DNA of 64,000 nucleotides from Astropecten irregularis (GCA_963971285.1 OZ020253.1:15760528-15824527), one strand, 5' to 3'; counted from the stretch's first letter, positions 35,601 through 48,100 are shown. Notes: generated by a model not told the origin, from the sequence alone. Made by a program: numbers and translations.

Positions 35601-36135
35601 CGATGTTGGCTACAACTGCAGCGCCTAAACCCCAGACATTATATGATGCATCACCAGAGATGAACATACATGCTCCTACGACCATGACAGAGACCGAGAC
35701 CAGTGTCGAGCACCCAAATACGTCGCCTTTCCTGTACAGCACAAACGTGAGTGCCATCGTGAAGACCGGCTCGCAGGATTTAATAACTTGAGTCACACTT
35801 GAACTGACTGCAGCAAAAGAGGCGTTGGTAGCCAAGTTCCCGACTGCATTGCCAATTGATGCCATCATTATGTACTTGTAGCAGGTGGTATCAAGCTGAG
35901 GAAATGTGCGATCGCCTTGGACGGCAGCGATCCAGACTGAAGCGGCCACCGCCCCCACGAGATGCTGCAACATGGTCAGGTCCAGCCATCTCAGGTCTCG
36001 AAAGGCCGGTGTCCAGTCGGTCATCTTATCCACTTTAACCGTGTAAGAATCCAGCATAACATTCTTGGACGCTATGGTGGCAATAACATTGGCAATCCAC
36101 CATACTGCAACTGCGACAGCTACCCAGATATCCAT
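32665..36135 (-). CDS. Intronless fusion: TPT/PEP-type carrier + GT-like + pyruvyltransferase + GT-like (1156 aa)
   Basis: One uninterrupted frame from ATG (36135) to TAA. Residues ~1-305 are a triose-phosphate-translocator family carrier (DMT superfamily) of about ten membrane helices. It has GNLATNASFAAV, the KSCEP form of the family KAxEP motif (~119-123) and a LKR-type pair in NLFKRV (~268-269), the positions that bind phosphate in the solved algal translocator. Basic residues 304-319 and a helix at ~320-336 follow, as in a type II anchor. Residues ~440-480 contain an AVRLAILWKQGGIYFD block of the DXD-sugar glycosyltransferase fold. Residues ~632-850 are a polysaccharide pyruvyltransferase domain with RSRAPIGCRDASTLEFL and VVVTQRIHTALPCVALGTPV. 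Residues ~940-1110 are a second sugar-transferase-like block with LEILLKSGGVYVDHN. N-glycosylation sequons at 492, 496, 516, 839, 944 and 1057 fit a Golgi-lumen location. Domain assignment is confident; substrates are inferred. Confidence 0.85.
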   Translation of the reverse strand: MDIWVAVAVAVWWIANVIATIASKNVMLDSYTVKVDKMTDWTPAFRDLRWLDLTMLQHLVGAVAASVWIAAVQGDRTFPQLDTTCYKYIMMASIGNAVGNLATNASFAAVSSSVTQVIKSCEPVFTMALTFVLYRKGDVFGCSTLVSVSVMVVGACMFISGDASYNVWGLGAAVVANIAFPCRNIYLKKVGETWKGQSLQKFAVVSAFSVLIMIPFVAIKLIITETLPSVQPECSLISSVFHFIYNTASITVLLSYSPVVHALLNLFKRVFVITSNMIFFSTPLSARLLLGLLAFLVGLVKFQRGRNSNSGLVRSLKWKFFGVFMFLLTACISITGWSPSIHSLHSYQIGLLYGHNQHTTMFTTAWVYDRAIENQVLDNIAGLQKGNPGSNIVVYCGTSQCMSAVKRLDKSNIAAKFLFLGDLFKDTQLEHWLARQAINKILSGKHFEDHLHEAVRLAILWKQGGIYFDPLVKLDGFIAPSHDRAWVSIGPNATSNNTCGILGMAQFPSRHAFIGNLTRVFANKYAERMVQAKAPWPVQFHFREILHEIYNAMCIKSSNQYCPEGLTWSLYGQLIPMFKAPMWHFGTFSFDKNVRECGVANLGDEMQSFPGVQFLPFVDHLVEREDLESSRGDDMIVTFFNAWWARYGFTWPPPKNIHPITLSMHINNNARNKFMKHADYLRSRAPIGCRDASTLEFLTKHNIDAFFSSCLTLLIKNPNVGQERTGKIHLVDVSQKFKHLLPKEISKRAISSIQDMESKLERFKLIPRFQAAYRKLEMYSKAHVVVTQRIHTALPCVALGTPVIFINSPSLPGGGGTTKVSSPRVTGLTPLFHTINALNASREYIAKWLRDFDWVNPPPNPGLDLFMRSRATNWNVIRQNQNLYDSARKFGLLPFPVHPTNSNNRLLFHMIIQRGLNRPTRRSIESIFHHHPLAKLIIHSNYVNQSRLNVLTEVGYTIKVQSLNLPKGIVSESGVGLPWNDLDRMKLEILLKSGGVYVDHNVIFVRPIDQSLRNVLISGDDERNNEGASFMKFEKGHPFLIAALKDINSYSKTKGLNVTQYLLDVWMSWLVVQNSNTEQTLAQPFSDKYLYFGNTDLHECTTSTSGPKFHENMENINKKVLFVQITGMEKIDEKLKPGTICKHLFNSFCVLCNEII

Positions 36136-36740
36136 GTTGTTTCGTTACAGCTACACCTGCCAGGTAACGAAAGATTGGTCAAATTGACCAATTTACATTG
36201 TCAATAACGGACCTTAGTATATATTTGGAGCTGCTGGGTGGAAAATACCTGTTACCGAAATCTCAAGAGAATTTTTGGACTTCTCTATATTCAGACAACT
36301 GCGTAGCCTCGCATGATACCAGCTAAACTGAGTCGAATAGAGTCACCGCGAGCAGATGATTCGACATAACGTTCAAGCCTCCGTGATGTGAACGACTGGC
36401 CGACTGAATTCAGAACATTCCGACGCACGGGACAATGGTATACATTAGGCGGCCTCTGTCAGTAGAGGGCGGCAGACTTATTCAGGATAAAATCTGGCGG
36501 GAAGAAACAAAAAACCGTAGTGCAGACGATCCGAAATGAAGCAGGTCAACTCGTGCGCCGACTAACTCGTACTGAAGTTACTGCTAACTAGGCATGTAGT
36601 CTGTAAACGTTTACGGTTTACTGATGATTATCCACGGTCTGCCGATATCATAATTTAATCATTTTTATTCATAGTCCGTGTAATCGTCACGGTTGCCTTT
36701 TCCTTGCGCACTGAGACGCGTCTTTTATGTTCCGATAATG

Positions 36741-37061
36741 AGGCCGAAAAAAAAATTGTTGTGTTGCCCTCAAGTGGAAAAATTGAAATTTTGGGTCGTT
36801 CGGTCGGTCGATTTTATTTTATATTTTGCCAACTTTCAAACATTCAAGAATAAATACAGGATGTATAGGGCTTATAAATCAACAGTCTTGGGTCGTTTTG
36901 AGGAGACACGATTTTTTACTGCTAAATCTGACATTTTCTGTCAAAAATGGTGAGTTTGTATGCTTGAGGACTCAGAGAAAAAAGAAAAATAAATCCCGAC
37001 TCAAAGTTTTGGCATTTTACGGTCGGTCGCTGAGGGCAACACAACAATTTGTTTTAGGCCT
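36741..37061. mobile_element. ~320-bp MITE (AGGCC...TTGTTGTGTTGCCCTCA ends)
   Basis: The left TTGTTGTGTTGCCCTCA is inverted at the right as TGAGGGCAACACAACAA, both within AGGCC/GGCCT ends. GGTCGGTCG motifs are subterminal. Confidence 0.85.
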
Positions 37062-37340
37062 GATTGATAAAGGTCACAAATCAGCACTCACATCTTGGTC
37101 TGATCAAACATTGTACATGAAATAATAAAAAGCTATGAACATTTTGAGCTCAATCGGACATCTGAGTCTCGAAAAAAACCGACTAAATTTTTCTTATAAA
37201 TCATAAAGAATGGTTTTGATCTTACCCCGAGATCAAAACTGATTTCGGTCTTACTTCTGATATTGTGAAACCATCTAACATAATGCTGCCCGTAGGCCCG
37301 TATTTTTGTGAAGTTTGAAATCGGTGACGTCATTGTATAT

Positions 37341-37711
37341 TTAAACGTAGTATATACTTTGGCTTTTATCAAGGAAATACAGATTCATGGGCAAAAATAC
37401 CAAGACAGATGCAGTAACAGTGATCTGTGAAAATTTCAGTCCCATACGTTACCCACTGTTTTAAGAATTAGTGAATAACAGCCACAGTATTTCTTAAGTC
37501 TTTTCTCTTTTATTTTTGATCTTTTAAAAGATCAAAAAGATTTCCGGTCGTTGTTTTACTAATTTCTGGATAAATACACCATTTCAGGCGAAAAAAAAAA
37601 TTAACGGTATATTTCTACCATCACCACCATCTTCATACCCTGTAAATTATACGTACTCTGTGAACATTTCTGTTTTGGTTTCTTACCAAAGTATGATACT
37701 ATACCTTTAAA
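37341..37711 (+). mobile_element. Family C MITE
   Basis: Full-length diverged copy starting TTAAACGTAGTATATACTTT and ending GTATGATACTATACCTTTAA. Confidence 0.8.
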
Positions 37712-37979
37712 GGTGACACATAATAAACAGTATTATTATGTACTGATATGTACTATTGGTCGGTGTACGGAATACATCTGTCACCATGATCAGTATTTGA
37801 TTAATGATCAGTCACACAATTTAGCGTATTAATGACATTGTATGAGCAACGATTGATCACACCCGCAACAGTTCCACACGATCTCGAACACCTAGTGGTT
37901 GTTCCCACAATCACTGTTCTAATCGATTACATTTCAATTCATGCTATCATTTGTGGAATTGTCTAGGCTAAATAAAATA

Positions 37980-38345
37980 TCGATTGTTTGAATTCAAACA
38001 AGTTTTGAAACCATTAAATAGGAAAATTGAATAGGACATTGAATAGGACAATGTCCCATTATAGATTTTAGAAAAGTTCAACACAATATTGTATCGCCCC
38101 AGCTGTTAGGTATAGGCCCTACCATAGCCAATTCATCACATGGCAATTTATTGTTTCATCTAGACACCTTAAAATCGATTCACTAAAAAAAAAAAAAAAA
38201 ATTGGACAAGGTTATATTTTATAAACGTGTGTCCATTATTTGGATGCAATGATGTCCAACGTGGCAAATTTACATTACCAGTTTGAGTTATTCAGTCGAC
38301 ATAGTGCTGGAATTAAACATGAACAAAGCAAAATTGACCAGAAAG
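37980..38345. repeat. Right copy of the duplication flanking the fusion gene
   Basis: Collinear with 30840-31640 without the 31059 MITE; ends GCTGGAATTAAACATGAAC. It includes a run of 18 A near 38187. Confidence 0.6.
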
Positions 38346-38455
38346 GACCAGAAAAACACGGAAACTTATTTTACGGAATAGTTACAAGCGGTTCGATCTA
38401 TTCCCAAACTACACGGCATATGAAGTCACCCTGGGTGACGTATACATGAGCGGAT

Positions 38456-38605
38456 GGGGGACGATTTCACAGTTTGCAAAAGCAAAAGCCCAAATCAATC
38501 GCAAAACATAAAATTGCTCTGCAAAGTAGCGATCGATTTCCCATTATTTTAGCGATGGATTTGGGATTTTGCGATGATCGCAAAGCGTTAGTAAAATCGG
38601 CCCCA
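38456..38605. mobile_element. ~150-bp MITE with GGGG-CGATTTCA ends
   Basis: Ends GGGGGACGATTTCAC and TAAAATCGGCCCC. Internal GCGATCGATTT / GCGATGATCGC repeats occur. It belongs to the same terminal-motif superfamily as families A and B. Confidence 0.7.
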
Positions 38606-38807
38606 GGAGGCTAACTGGAATGTACTTTTCCCCATCACACCCTCCAAAAATAGGAATGCAAATACTTTAGTATCCAAACAGAATCAAATACAAACTTTGT
38701 GGTATGTAGCCTATCCTTCACTGTGCTTGGTCCTCTTCTAGTTGTGGAATATTTCACAACAGTTTTGGTTTCAAATCGTTGATTCGTTAAGCCCCGATGC
38801 GCCATCA

Positions 38808-38990
38808 GGCATTTTTGTGGCCGCCATTACATATGACATAATGGGCGAATCACAACCACTCACTCATTTTGTGTGCACAGATTTTTTGTGATGTGTACAC
38901 ATCACACATCACAAACATGCCCCGATATTTGTGAATTTGTGATGTGCGGTGTCCCTCCTGCGCCACCATTCTTTGCCGCCTTGCACATGA
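38808..38990. repeat. Dispersed repeat, pair with 28545-28805
   Basis: See 28545; this copy starts GGCATTTTTGTGGCCGCC and is shorter. It is followed at 39060-39118 by the internal block of family B (GAACAATCACAAGTGATACA). Confidence 0.65.
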
Positions 38991-39149
38991 TAATGCATAG
39001 TTACTAATTACTTTCATGCTACGCTGTGAATGATGTAATGCGCGCCCAAAGTGTCATGTGGCAAAGAACAATCACAAGTGATACACAACACATGGAAATT
39101 TGATTGTTAATCCTAACAATGTGACATGTGACATGAATGTGTCACTGTT

Positions 39150-42100
39150 TTAGATACCCCATACCTCCTCCTTGTCATTTTGCTTGTGACGCTTTAAGTT
39201 GCTGCGACCGCCAGTCTTTGAGATCAGTTGAATCTCACTGATCACTATGTCATGAGTGACTGCCTTACACATGTCATACAATGTCAATGCTGCGATTGAG
39301 ACTGCAGTCAGTGCCTCCATTTCTACCCCCGTTGCACCGACCGTCCGGGTCTGTGCAGTCACATAGACACTTTGACTCTCTTCCTCCATGGCCAAGGTCA
39401 CCTCCACTTTGGCTAGTGAGATGTTGTGGCACAGAGGTATCAGGTTGCTGGTCTGCTTGGCCGCCATCAGCCCGGCAAGCTGTGCCACGGTGAGAATGTC
39501 CCCCTTGGCTATTTTGTTTTGCAGGACGAGCCCGAAGGCATTCTGGCCCAGGAACACCTTGCCTGAGGCCACGGCAACTCGATTTGTGATAGCTCTTCCA
39601 CCTACGTCCACCATGTGAGCTCTGCCCGACTCTGCCACGTGGGTCAGACACTGCTGGGATGACTCAGTGCCTGAAGTCGAGCCCAGAGTTACTGGCTGAT
39701 CGGTTGATGAGGCATCGGCGGTGGATTCACTGGTCCCGCCATCATGCGGAGAGAGATCGGAAGTTGAAGGGTCAGAGTTTGGATGGATGTCCCCTGAAGA
39801 CATACACCGGAGGCACTCAATTTGAAACGGGCTTCCCTGATTGGACATCGACTGAGTGATCCACGCTGGGCTTTTTTGATTAAACATGCCTGATTGCTTG
39901 ATTGGTTGATAGTACCCTCTACCAGAAAGATAATGATTAGCAACGGCATCAGTCATATATGACGGAGGTAGATCCTTTCTAATCTCACACTGTTCATTAC
40001 CTAAAGAAAAAACAAATTAAGATCCCTGCTGCTATAGTACATTTGAACTCGTACTGTAGTGTGGCGCAAATTATAAGCTGGACAAGTTAACTGACATATA
40101 TGAGATATACAATTATGTGCAATTGACTGATCTCCAGGAGTTCTGGATTTTAACAGAAATGTGGTCAGATTGGGTAAGGACTGATGTTTCCATCATAACT
40201 TTAGGGAGTCAGATTGGCGTAGCGGTTCTTTCCTCGCCCTTGTGGACCGGGTTCGAGTCCGGCTTGGTGCACAAGTGGATTAGGTTTTCAGTCCCTACCT
40301 GATTCTATGGGTTTTACCCGGAATATTACTCTGGGGTTTTCCTCCCACCTCTAAGCTAAAACTGTATCTTCTTCTCATCATCTTTCCATAAAAAGTTTCA
40401 TCAGGCTTTCGAGCTACGGTGCTTAGGGCACTTTTGAGGAATCCTTGTTGTCATTTCCAGAAATGATTAATTAATAATAGCTGTTTACAAGCTAAATTTA
40501 ATGTTAGGAACAGATCCTGCTAGGATTTCCGCCCGAGCATTTCAGGTCATTATTTTGGTTGAGGTCAGCATTGGCCAATATGAAGCAGTACTTGTTCATT
40601 AACAATGATGAAACGTTTTCAGCATTTACACCTGTGCTCTTTACTCATAATCTAAATGTTTATGGAGCCCATGTAAAAGTCACCAGTGATGACAGAACCA
40701 AAGAAACTCACCCACCAATCAGAATCATAGGTCTGTTTTTCATCTTGGCAATGTTCATCATTCCTGCAGTGGCCGAAGGCAAGAACAAAAGCCAAACATT
40801 AGATTAGGCCTACCGCATGATCAGATGAAAGACTTGAACGGTGCTATGGTACTGCTTAAAGGTATTTGTCAAAGAAGTACAGATTCGTGGGCAATAAATA
40901 CCAATGAGGATACAGTAAGAGTCATCTGTGAAAATTTCAGTCCCATACGTTGCCCACTTTTTGAGAAAACAGTGAAAAACGGCCACAGTATTTCTTAAGT
41001 GTTTTCTCTTTTATTTTTGATCTTTTAAAAGATCAAAACGATTTTCGGTCGTTGTTTTACTAATTTCTGGATAAATACACCATTTCAGGCGGACAAATGT
41101 TAACGGTAGGTTTCTACCAGCATCATCTTCATACCCTGAAAATTATATGTAAATCTGTGAACATTTCTGTTTTGGTATCTTACCAAAGTATGATGCAACC
41201 TTTAAAGGCATAGTACAGGATTGGTTAAGATGACAGAACAGATGCAGATTGTTCATAATTTGATTTGTCATGGAATAACAAATCTGTGAAATTTTCAGCT
41301 CATATCATCATCGGAAACTGTAGAAAACAATCAAAAACGCTCACGGTATTGAATCTATTCACAAGAGTTTTGATCTTACCCCGAGATCGAAACTGTTTTT
41401 GGTCGTTGTTTTACTAATGTCTGGATTAATACAGCATTTCAGACGAAACAATTAAACGGTATGTTTCTACCAGCACCACCTTCATATCCTGAAAGTTATA
41501 CGTAAATCTGTGAACATTTCTGTTTGGGTATGTTATCAACCCTGTACTGTACGTTTAACAGAGAACCTTGTGAATAATTATCCTCTTTGCAGGAAATAAA
41601 AGTGGTTATGGTAGATAGAACCGATGTTAAAACTTCAGAATCTCTTTAAATCACCACTTCTCTTTCCAGTATAGATATTCACAGAGCTATTCAGAAAGGT
41701 TATTCACACACCTATCCATGGAAAATTACATAAGTATCGGAACTCTGGGAATAGATCATTCTAGGATTTAAACATCTGGCCCTCCGACCGTACGAGCATC
41801 TCAGGTCAATGATTTTGGTTGATAAGCACTGAGCAATTTGAAGTACATGAAGTACAAAGAAACAAAATGTTACACCAAAGATTTTGGTAAAATTATTTTC
41901 CTGATCCATTGTTGGGTATTTATATGTCATCAGTCATACCTGCATGCTGTTTCTTCTTCCTGCCCACGGCAGCTCCAATAACCTCCAGTAGTTCATTGTC
42001 ACTGGCTCCTTCTCTCATTGCATCACGCAGTGACACTTCGGCATTTCCAAACAGGCACACCTGAGGGATTAAAGAGCCAAATGTTTAGTCAGAAATTTAA

Positions 42101-45100
42101 CGAGCATCTTGGCCCCAAGCCCAGTGTCGATAAACTGTTCAGCAGCAGCAGAGAAATATTTTGTGGCCAACCTTAATTGAATAAACCACAATCAGGAATG
42201 ACGGGTTTCTTTCTGGTAAAAACAGGACTTGAAATGGTATCTTAACCACATTAAGATATTTAGGTAATTGCCTCTACCCCGATATGGTGTGGAAAAACCA
42301 GTCCCTCGAACCAAATTATGACTCCAGACTGACGGTGTGGGTATAGTGCAAATAGGACCGAGAATGGGTACCTACTTCAAAGCAATGCAATGAAATTTAC
42401 CCCATTGGTCTGGAGTAAACCAGTCCCCCAAGCAGAAACAGGAAATGGTTACTGTACAGTGCAGATAGGACTGAGATGGGTACCTTGTCCATGGCAAAGG
42501 TAGCAAGTACCTCCAACCAAATGATCTGGAGAAATTAGCCTCTCAAAAAGAAACCAAGATCGAGACAGGACTGATGGTCTCTGTACGGTACACATCGGTT
42601 TGGAATGGGTACCTATAGTCCACACCAAAGCACACCTTTGTGACACACTGGTCATGGTATGTTCCCACCATGTTTGCCCAAAAGAGCTCAGTCAATCAGT
42701 GTCACTGCATGCAGCGATTTTGGAGCATGAGACCTGAAAGAGAAGACTATCCATTTTGTGGCCGATGCCATGACGTACCTTGAGATTCCCATCAGCAGTG
42801 AGTCTCAATCTGTTACAGGATCCGCAAAATGGCTTTGTCATAGATGCAATTATACCAACTGTCCCTCGGAAACCAGGTACCTTGTAAGTCTGATCATGAT
42901 GCACACAGGAGGAAAACATACGATTAGGCTAATGTTTATGCTCAACTGGGGCCTTTCTCAAAGCTCGGCTTCGGCTCAGGCTCTGACTTCGTCTCTGTAA
43001 TCCATATGTGGAAATATTGTGTTGTGGTTCTTCATTGAAGCTGAAGCTCCGTTTTCGTTTCCAAACCAGAGAATCTACCTCCAAACCGCAGCCAACTTGC
43101 CTCAGCCAGGAGAGACAACAAGAGTGATCTTCTCCACGAAGTGAAATAATGGAGATTTGGTAAAATTTGTGAAGTGTTTGAACTTGTCTGAAGTGTTTGG
43201 GACGATCAGGGAGCAGTCTGATATTGAAATCCCTACTTACCACGGCAGTTGCATTGGGTTCGGTGTCCTCCAGGGGCCCCAAACCCGGCCATCTTGCTTG
43301 GATTGTCTCCAAAATCTTGTCCAAGCTAAACATCTTCTTGTTGTTCCATTTGTTGTCATCAAAAGGCATGTATTCAATGAAGCGCATTTCAATTGGCTGA
43401 AATAGAAACAAATTGAGATCCCCAATATTTAATCCACAATACCTCAGTGAGTATCAAAAACTGAAACTTTTTTTCGGTTTGAAAGCTTTTAAAATATTCA
43501 AAAATTTCATACAACACTGTATACACAAAAGCAACATTTCCTTAATTTATTTTCCACTGGAATGCCGCCGTATATTCAAGAAAATCGTTAGATGATGGAT
43601 CATTCCATCAAGATAGTCAGTGCACAATTTGTGACAATGTCCCTGTTACATCAGTGAACTCACACAGTTATCTGTAAATATGAGCAAATTATCTTTTCTT
43701 CAAATGAGAATGAAGTAAATCTGTTTCTTGAGCAGTGACATAAACACAAATTTCGAAGTCATATTAAAGGAGATGGTGAAAGTTACGGTGATGTAACCGG
43801 GACAGTGTCAAAAATCCTGCCCCAAATTTGTTGAAGGATCCTTATCAGACTACATGTAGTTTATTTGATGGGATGCATGTCTCTGGGCTCAGTCAGTCCA
43901 GGGGCCGATTTCACAAAGCTCAGCGACGCGTCGCATCTCGATTTGCGACGCGTCCTAGCTGCGACGCGTCGCATCTATGCGGTGAATCCATACAGAAAGG
44001 ATGCGTCTTAATGCTAAGTCGTAAGTTTTATGAAATCGGCTCCTGTAGTCCAGTTTAAAACTCCAAAATCCGTAAACAAAGCTTCAGGCAGAGGTTGATA
44101 TTCTTTTACCTTGTGTCTCGTGAGCTCGACGAAGTCACAGATCTCGTCCTCATTGAGACCTCTCATGACCACACAATTCACTTTCACTGGGTCGTAACCA
44201 AGCTCAATCGCTTTCTCTAGTCCCTTCCACACTTGGTGGAAACCTGGGGAGTCAGTTGCCAAACAATTTTTTTTTAAAGAAATAACAGTTAACAATTCAG
44301 TGAAAATACACTCCTTTACATGGTATGTTGATCTACTTTTCTAGACACTGCATCCCCAATTCTATTTTTGGCCTTCAAGATGCACGCTCTACGTTATGCG
44401 CATAAAAGGCATGCACTCCATGTTTGTTTGAAGCGTACCAACCTCTTCTGCGGGTGACGAACTCAAACTTGGCTGGCACCAGGGTGTCTAGGCTGAGGTT
44501 TAGCAAATTCAGCCCACTCTCCCTCAGCTTGGGCAGCCTCCTGTGCAATGCCACGCCGTTTGTGGTCATTGCTATGGTCTTCAGGCCGTCCAGTCTACCT
44601 AGTTGCTCTATGGAAAACAGGAAAGGCTCTTGGTAAGTTGTGTATGGATGCTGGCTAGATATACATGTATAACTGACGGACTATTAACAAAAGGTTCATG
44701 TGAAAACTCCACCAAAAAGTTGAAACTGTACCCATGGCCCAATTTCACAGACCTTGTATGAACAAAAGCATCTTCCTTTGCCAAAAACTGTTAACAGGCC
44801 AAAATTATATGCAGTTTTTATGCTAAGCAAATAACATCTGTCATTGCTCACTACACACAATAAAATCCACCTAGAATTGTTACCGGTGGCCCTTTTTTGA
44901 ATGGCGGGACTAATTATGATAAGCAATTATTTGCAACTTAGTATTTCCAATGTCTACATTGGAGACCACGTGTCTACTCAGTACAATCGACCATGTGCAT
45001 GGATTAAACAAGAGGAGATGCTTTAACGGTCATACTCACCGACTATCTCTACGATATCTTTCCTGACCATCGGCTCCCCACCGGTCAGCCGGACTTTGTC

Positions 45101-48100
45101 CACGCCCTCTTGGACGAAGAGCCGGGTGATGCGGAGAATCTCCTCAGTCGTCAGAAGGTTCTTCTGGGGAGTCAGTGCTACTCCGTCCTCTGGCATGCAG
45201 TACTGGCCTGTTGGTGACAACTTCGATGTATCTGAATACATTTTTACTACAACCTCTAATTATAAAAGCAATAAAATGCTGCAAACGGCTCATCAACCAG
45301 ACATTTCATCGCAAATAACTATGATCCACCCAAGGCGTGGAACGACCATATTGATGCTGGACCACCTCTCATTCGATCTGCCTGTCCCCCACCCAGCCCG
45401 TCGCTGCCACCCGGTGCTGACCTACCGCGTAAGCAGTGGGTGCGACTTAACCTTCGCTCCGGCACTGCTCGCGTCGGTGAGACCCTCCAACGTTGGGGCG
45501 TGCGAGAAGCAGCCTCATGGCCATGTGGCAACCCGACCCAGACCGTGGAGCACGTGGTGACTGACTGCGTCTTGCTCAAGTCGCCCGGGGACCTCACTGT
45601 TCTTTGCTGTCCGAACGCCGAAACGAGATCCTGGCTCAGCGAACTGCCCATTGAACTTTGATTTCTGATGATTTGACTTTTGATATAGTCGCTGTTTGAC
45701 AAACGCTTATAACCAAACATAATGACCTGAAATACTGTATAATGATCAGAGTTAGGACTTGGGAGGCTTTGAAGTTTCGATCTAAGCAGGATCTTTCTCT
45801 TTTTGTAGCCTTAGTTTGAAAAAGATCATGCAAGGATTGAAACATTAGGCATCCAAACCTATAATTGTTGGTATACTTCTTCAGCAATTTGCTATTTTAA
45901 ATCTCAGGTCTAATTAAGGCTTTTCTTTTCCAAGCTACTGTATCTCATGGTTAATTAATTTTATTTATTTATTCATCCCTCCCTTCATTCATTCATTCAT
46001 TCAAGAGGACATCTATTCAACAATGTTGTCAATATTTAAACAGTGAGAAAACACAGCGAACATTTGTTACAGATAACTGTAAATATCATTAATATATCAT
46101 TTATCATTATGTACATAACATCGATAATGAATATTGGCAACATTTAGGTATCAGGATAAGCAACAAGGACAGACAACGAGGAAGCAATGAAAACAAACAC
46201 ACACGCAGACACGAAGACAATTAGGAACAAACAAAACATACATGTAACATACAGTTGACAAGTGTGAGACAAGCACAAAATACTTAGTTAAGTGAGCACC
46301 TGAAAAACAAACAAACAATTACGTATACTTCTCTAGAAAATGAACTTTGAGTTTCTTAGCAAAAATCGATAACGATGGTAGTGATTCCATTGAATCATCT
46401 ATGGAATTCCAATACTGTATACCTTGATGTGTATTGTAATCATGGATGGTTGATGTCAATGTAAAACAAGATTTAAGACAAGGAGGGGGTTAATCATGCC
46501 TTAATTTATACATAAACTTCGCTAGATTTAGACGGTATACATGGTCCCAGAAAAAACGAAACCGAGATTTGTCAGTGTTTAATCCTATTTTTATTTCACT
46601 TTTGAATAATAAATGACACATATCCGGAAAGCTTATTTCCTCAGTTTCCATGTTGGTACCATTCATATGATACATACTTCACGTTTGAGTGAGTGAGTAA
46701 AGACAATGTGAAGCAAGGCTATCAAAAGTTATTTGCACAACGATGTTTTTTTTTAAGAATCAATCATATTTCTAAAAACTACATTCCCTGGCCTTTCAAA
46801 TGATGCCTCAGTCAAGACAAAATGAGCATGGGATGACAGGGATATCTGCCTTTAAATATGGATTGAAAATTCATGTTTTTCAAATCCTTCGTTTATACCT
46901 GACCGATGTTTTGCAAATTACATTTTGGACGAGGGATGGGTTTTATCAGCCACCATTTTGTGCTAGCATCTGGCCAGAGGATTGAATTTAACAGTTACAT
47001 CCCACCCACCAACTGACTCTGTTCGAGTGGCCACTCACATCTCAGACTGCATCTCTCAGTCAGGGATATCCTCAGGTAGTTATGCTGCCTCATATCCATG
47101 TGGCCACCCGACCCAGACAGTGGAGCACTTGGTGACTGACTGCGTCTTGCTCAAGTCGCCCGGGGACCTGACAGCTCTTTGCTGTCCGAACACCGAAACG
47201 AGATTGAACTTTGATTTCTGATGATTTGACTTTTGATATCGTTGCTGTTTGCCAATCGCTTATAACCAAACATAATGACCTGAAATACTGTATAATGATC
47301 AGAGTTAGGACTTGGGAGGCTATGAAGTTTCGATCTAAGCAGGATCTTTCTCTTTTTGTAGCCTTAGTTTGAAAAAGATCATGCAAGGATTGAAACATTA
47401 GGCATCCAAACCTATAATTGTTGGTATACTTCTTCAGCCATTTGCTATTTTAAATCTCAGGTCTAATTAAGGCTTTTCTTTTCCAAGCTACTGTATCTCA
47501 TGGTTAATTAATTTTATTTATTTATTCATCCCTCCCTTCATTCATTCATTAATTCAAGAGGACATCTATTCAACAATGTTGTCAATATTTAAACTGCGAG
47601 AAAACACAACGTACATTTGTTACAGATAACTGTAAATATCATTAATATATCATTTATCATTATGTACATAACATCGATAATGAATATTGGCAACATTTAG
47701 GTATCAGGATAAGCAACAAGGACAGACGAGGACGAAGCAATGAAAACAAACACACACGCAGACAAGGAACAAACAAAACATACATGTAACATACAGTTGA
47801 CAAGTGTGAGACAAGCACAAAATACTTAGTTAAGTGAGCACCTGAAAAACAAACAAACAATTACGTATACTTCTCTAGAAAAATAATGAACTTTGAGTTT
47901 CTTAGCAAAAATCGATAACGATGGTAGTGATTTCATTGAATCATCTATGGAATTCCAATACTGTATACCTTGATGTGTATTATATTCATGGATGGTTGAT
48001 GTCAAGGTAAAACAAGATTTAAGACAAGGAGGGGGTAAATCATGCCTTAATTTATACATAAACTTCGCTAGATTTAGACGGTATACATGGTCCCAGAAAA

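Larger units (their letters stand above)
36136..39149. other. 5' flank of the fusion gene and intergenic DNA
   Basis: No coding exon is recognised. The fusion-gene promoter should lie in 36136-36500, but no clear TATA or initiator can be picked out. The rest is repeats listed separately. Confidence 0.6.

Noticed and set aside
39274-39651. Alternative frame of 125 codons inside MOCS1B
   Set aside because: It is a shadow of the MoaC coding frame, whose family motifs are clear.
45096-45560. 154-codon plus-strand frame
   Set aside because: It mixes antisense of a MOCS1 exon with intron sequence and the LINE fragment in the wrong frame.
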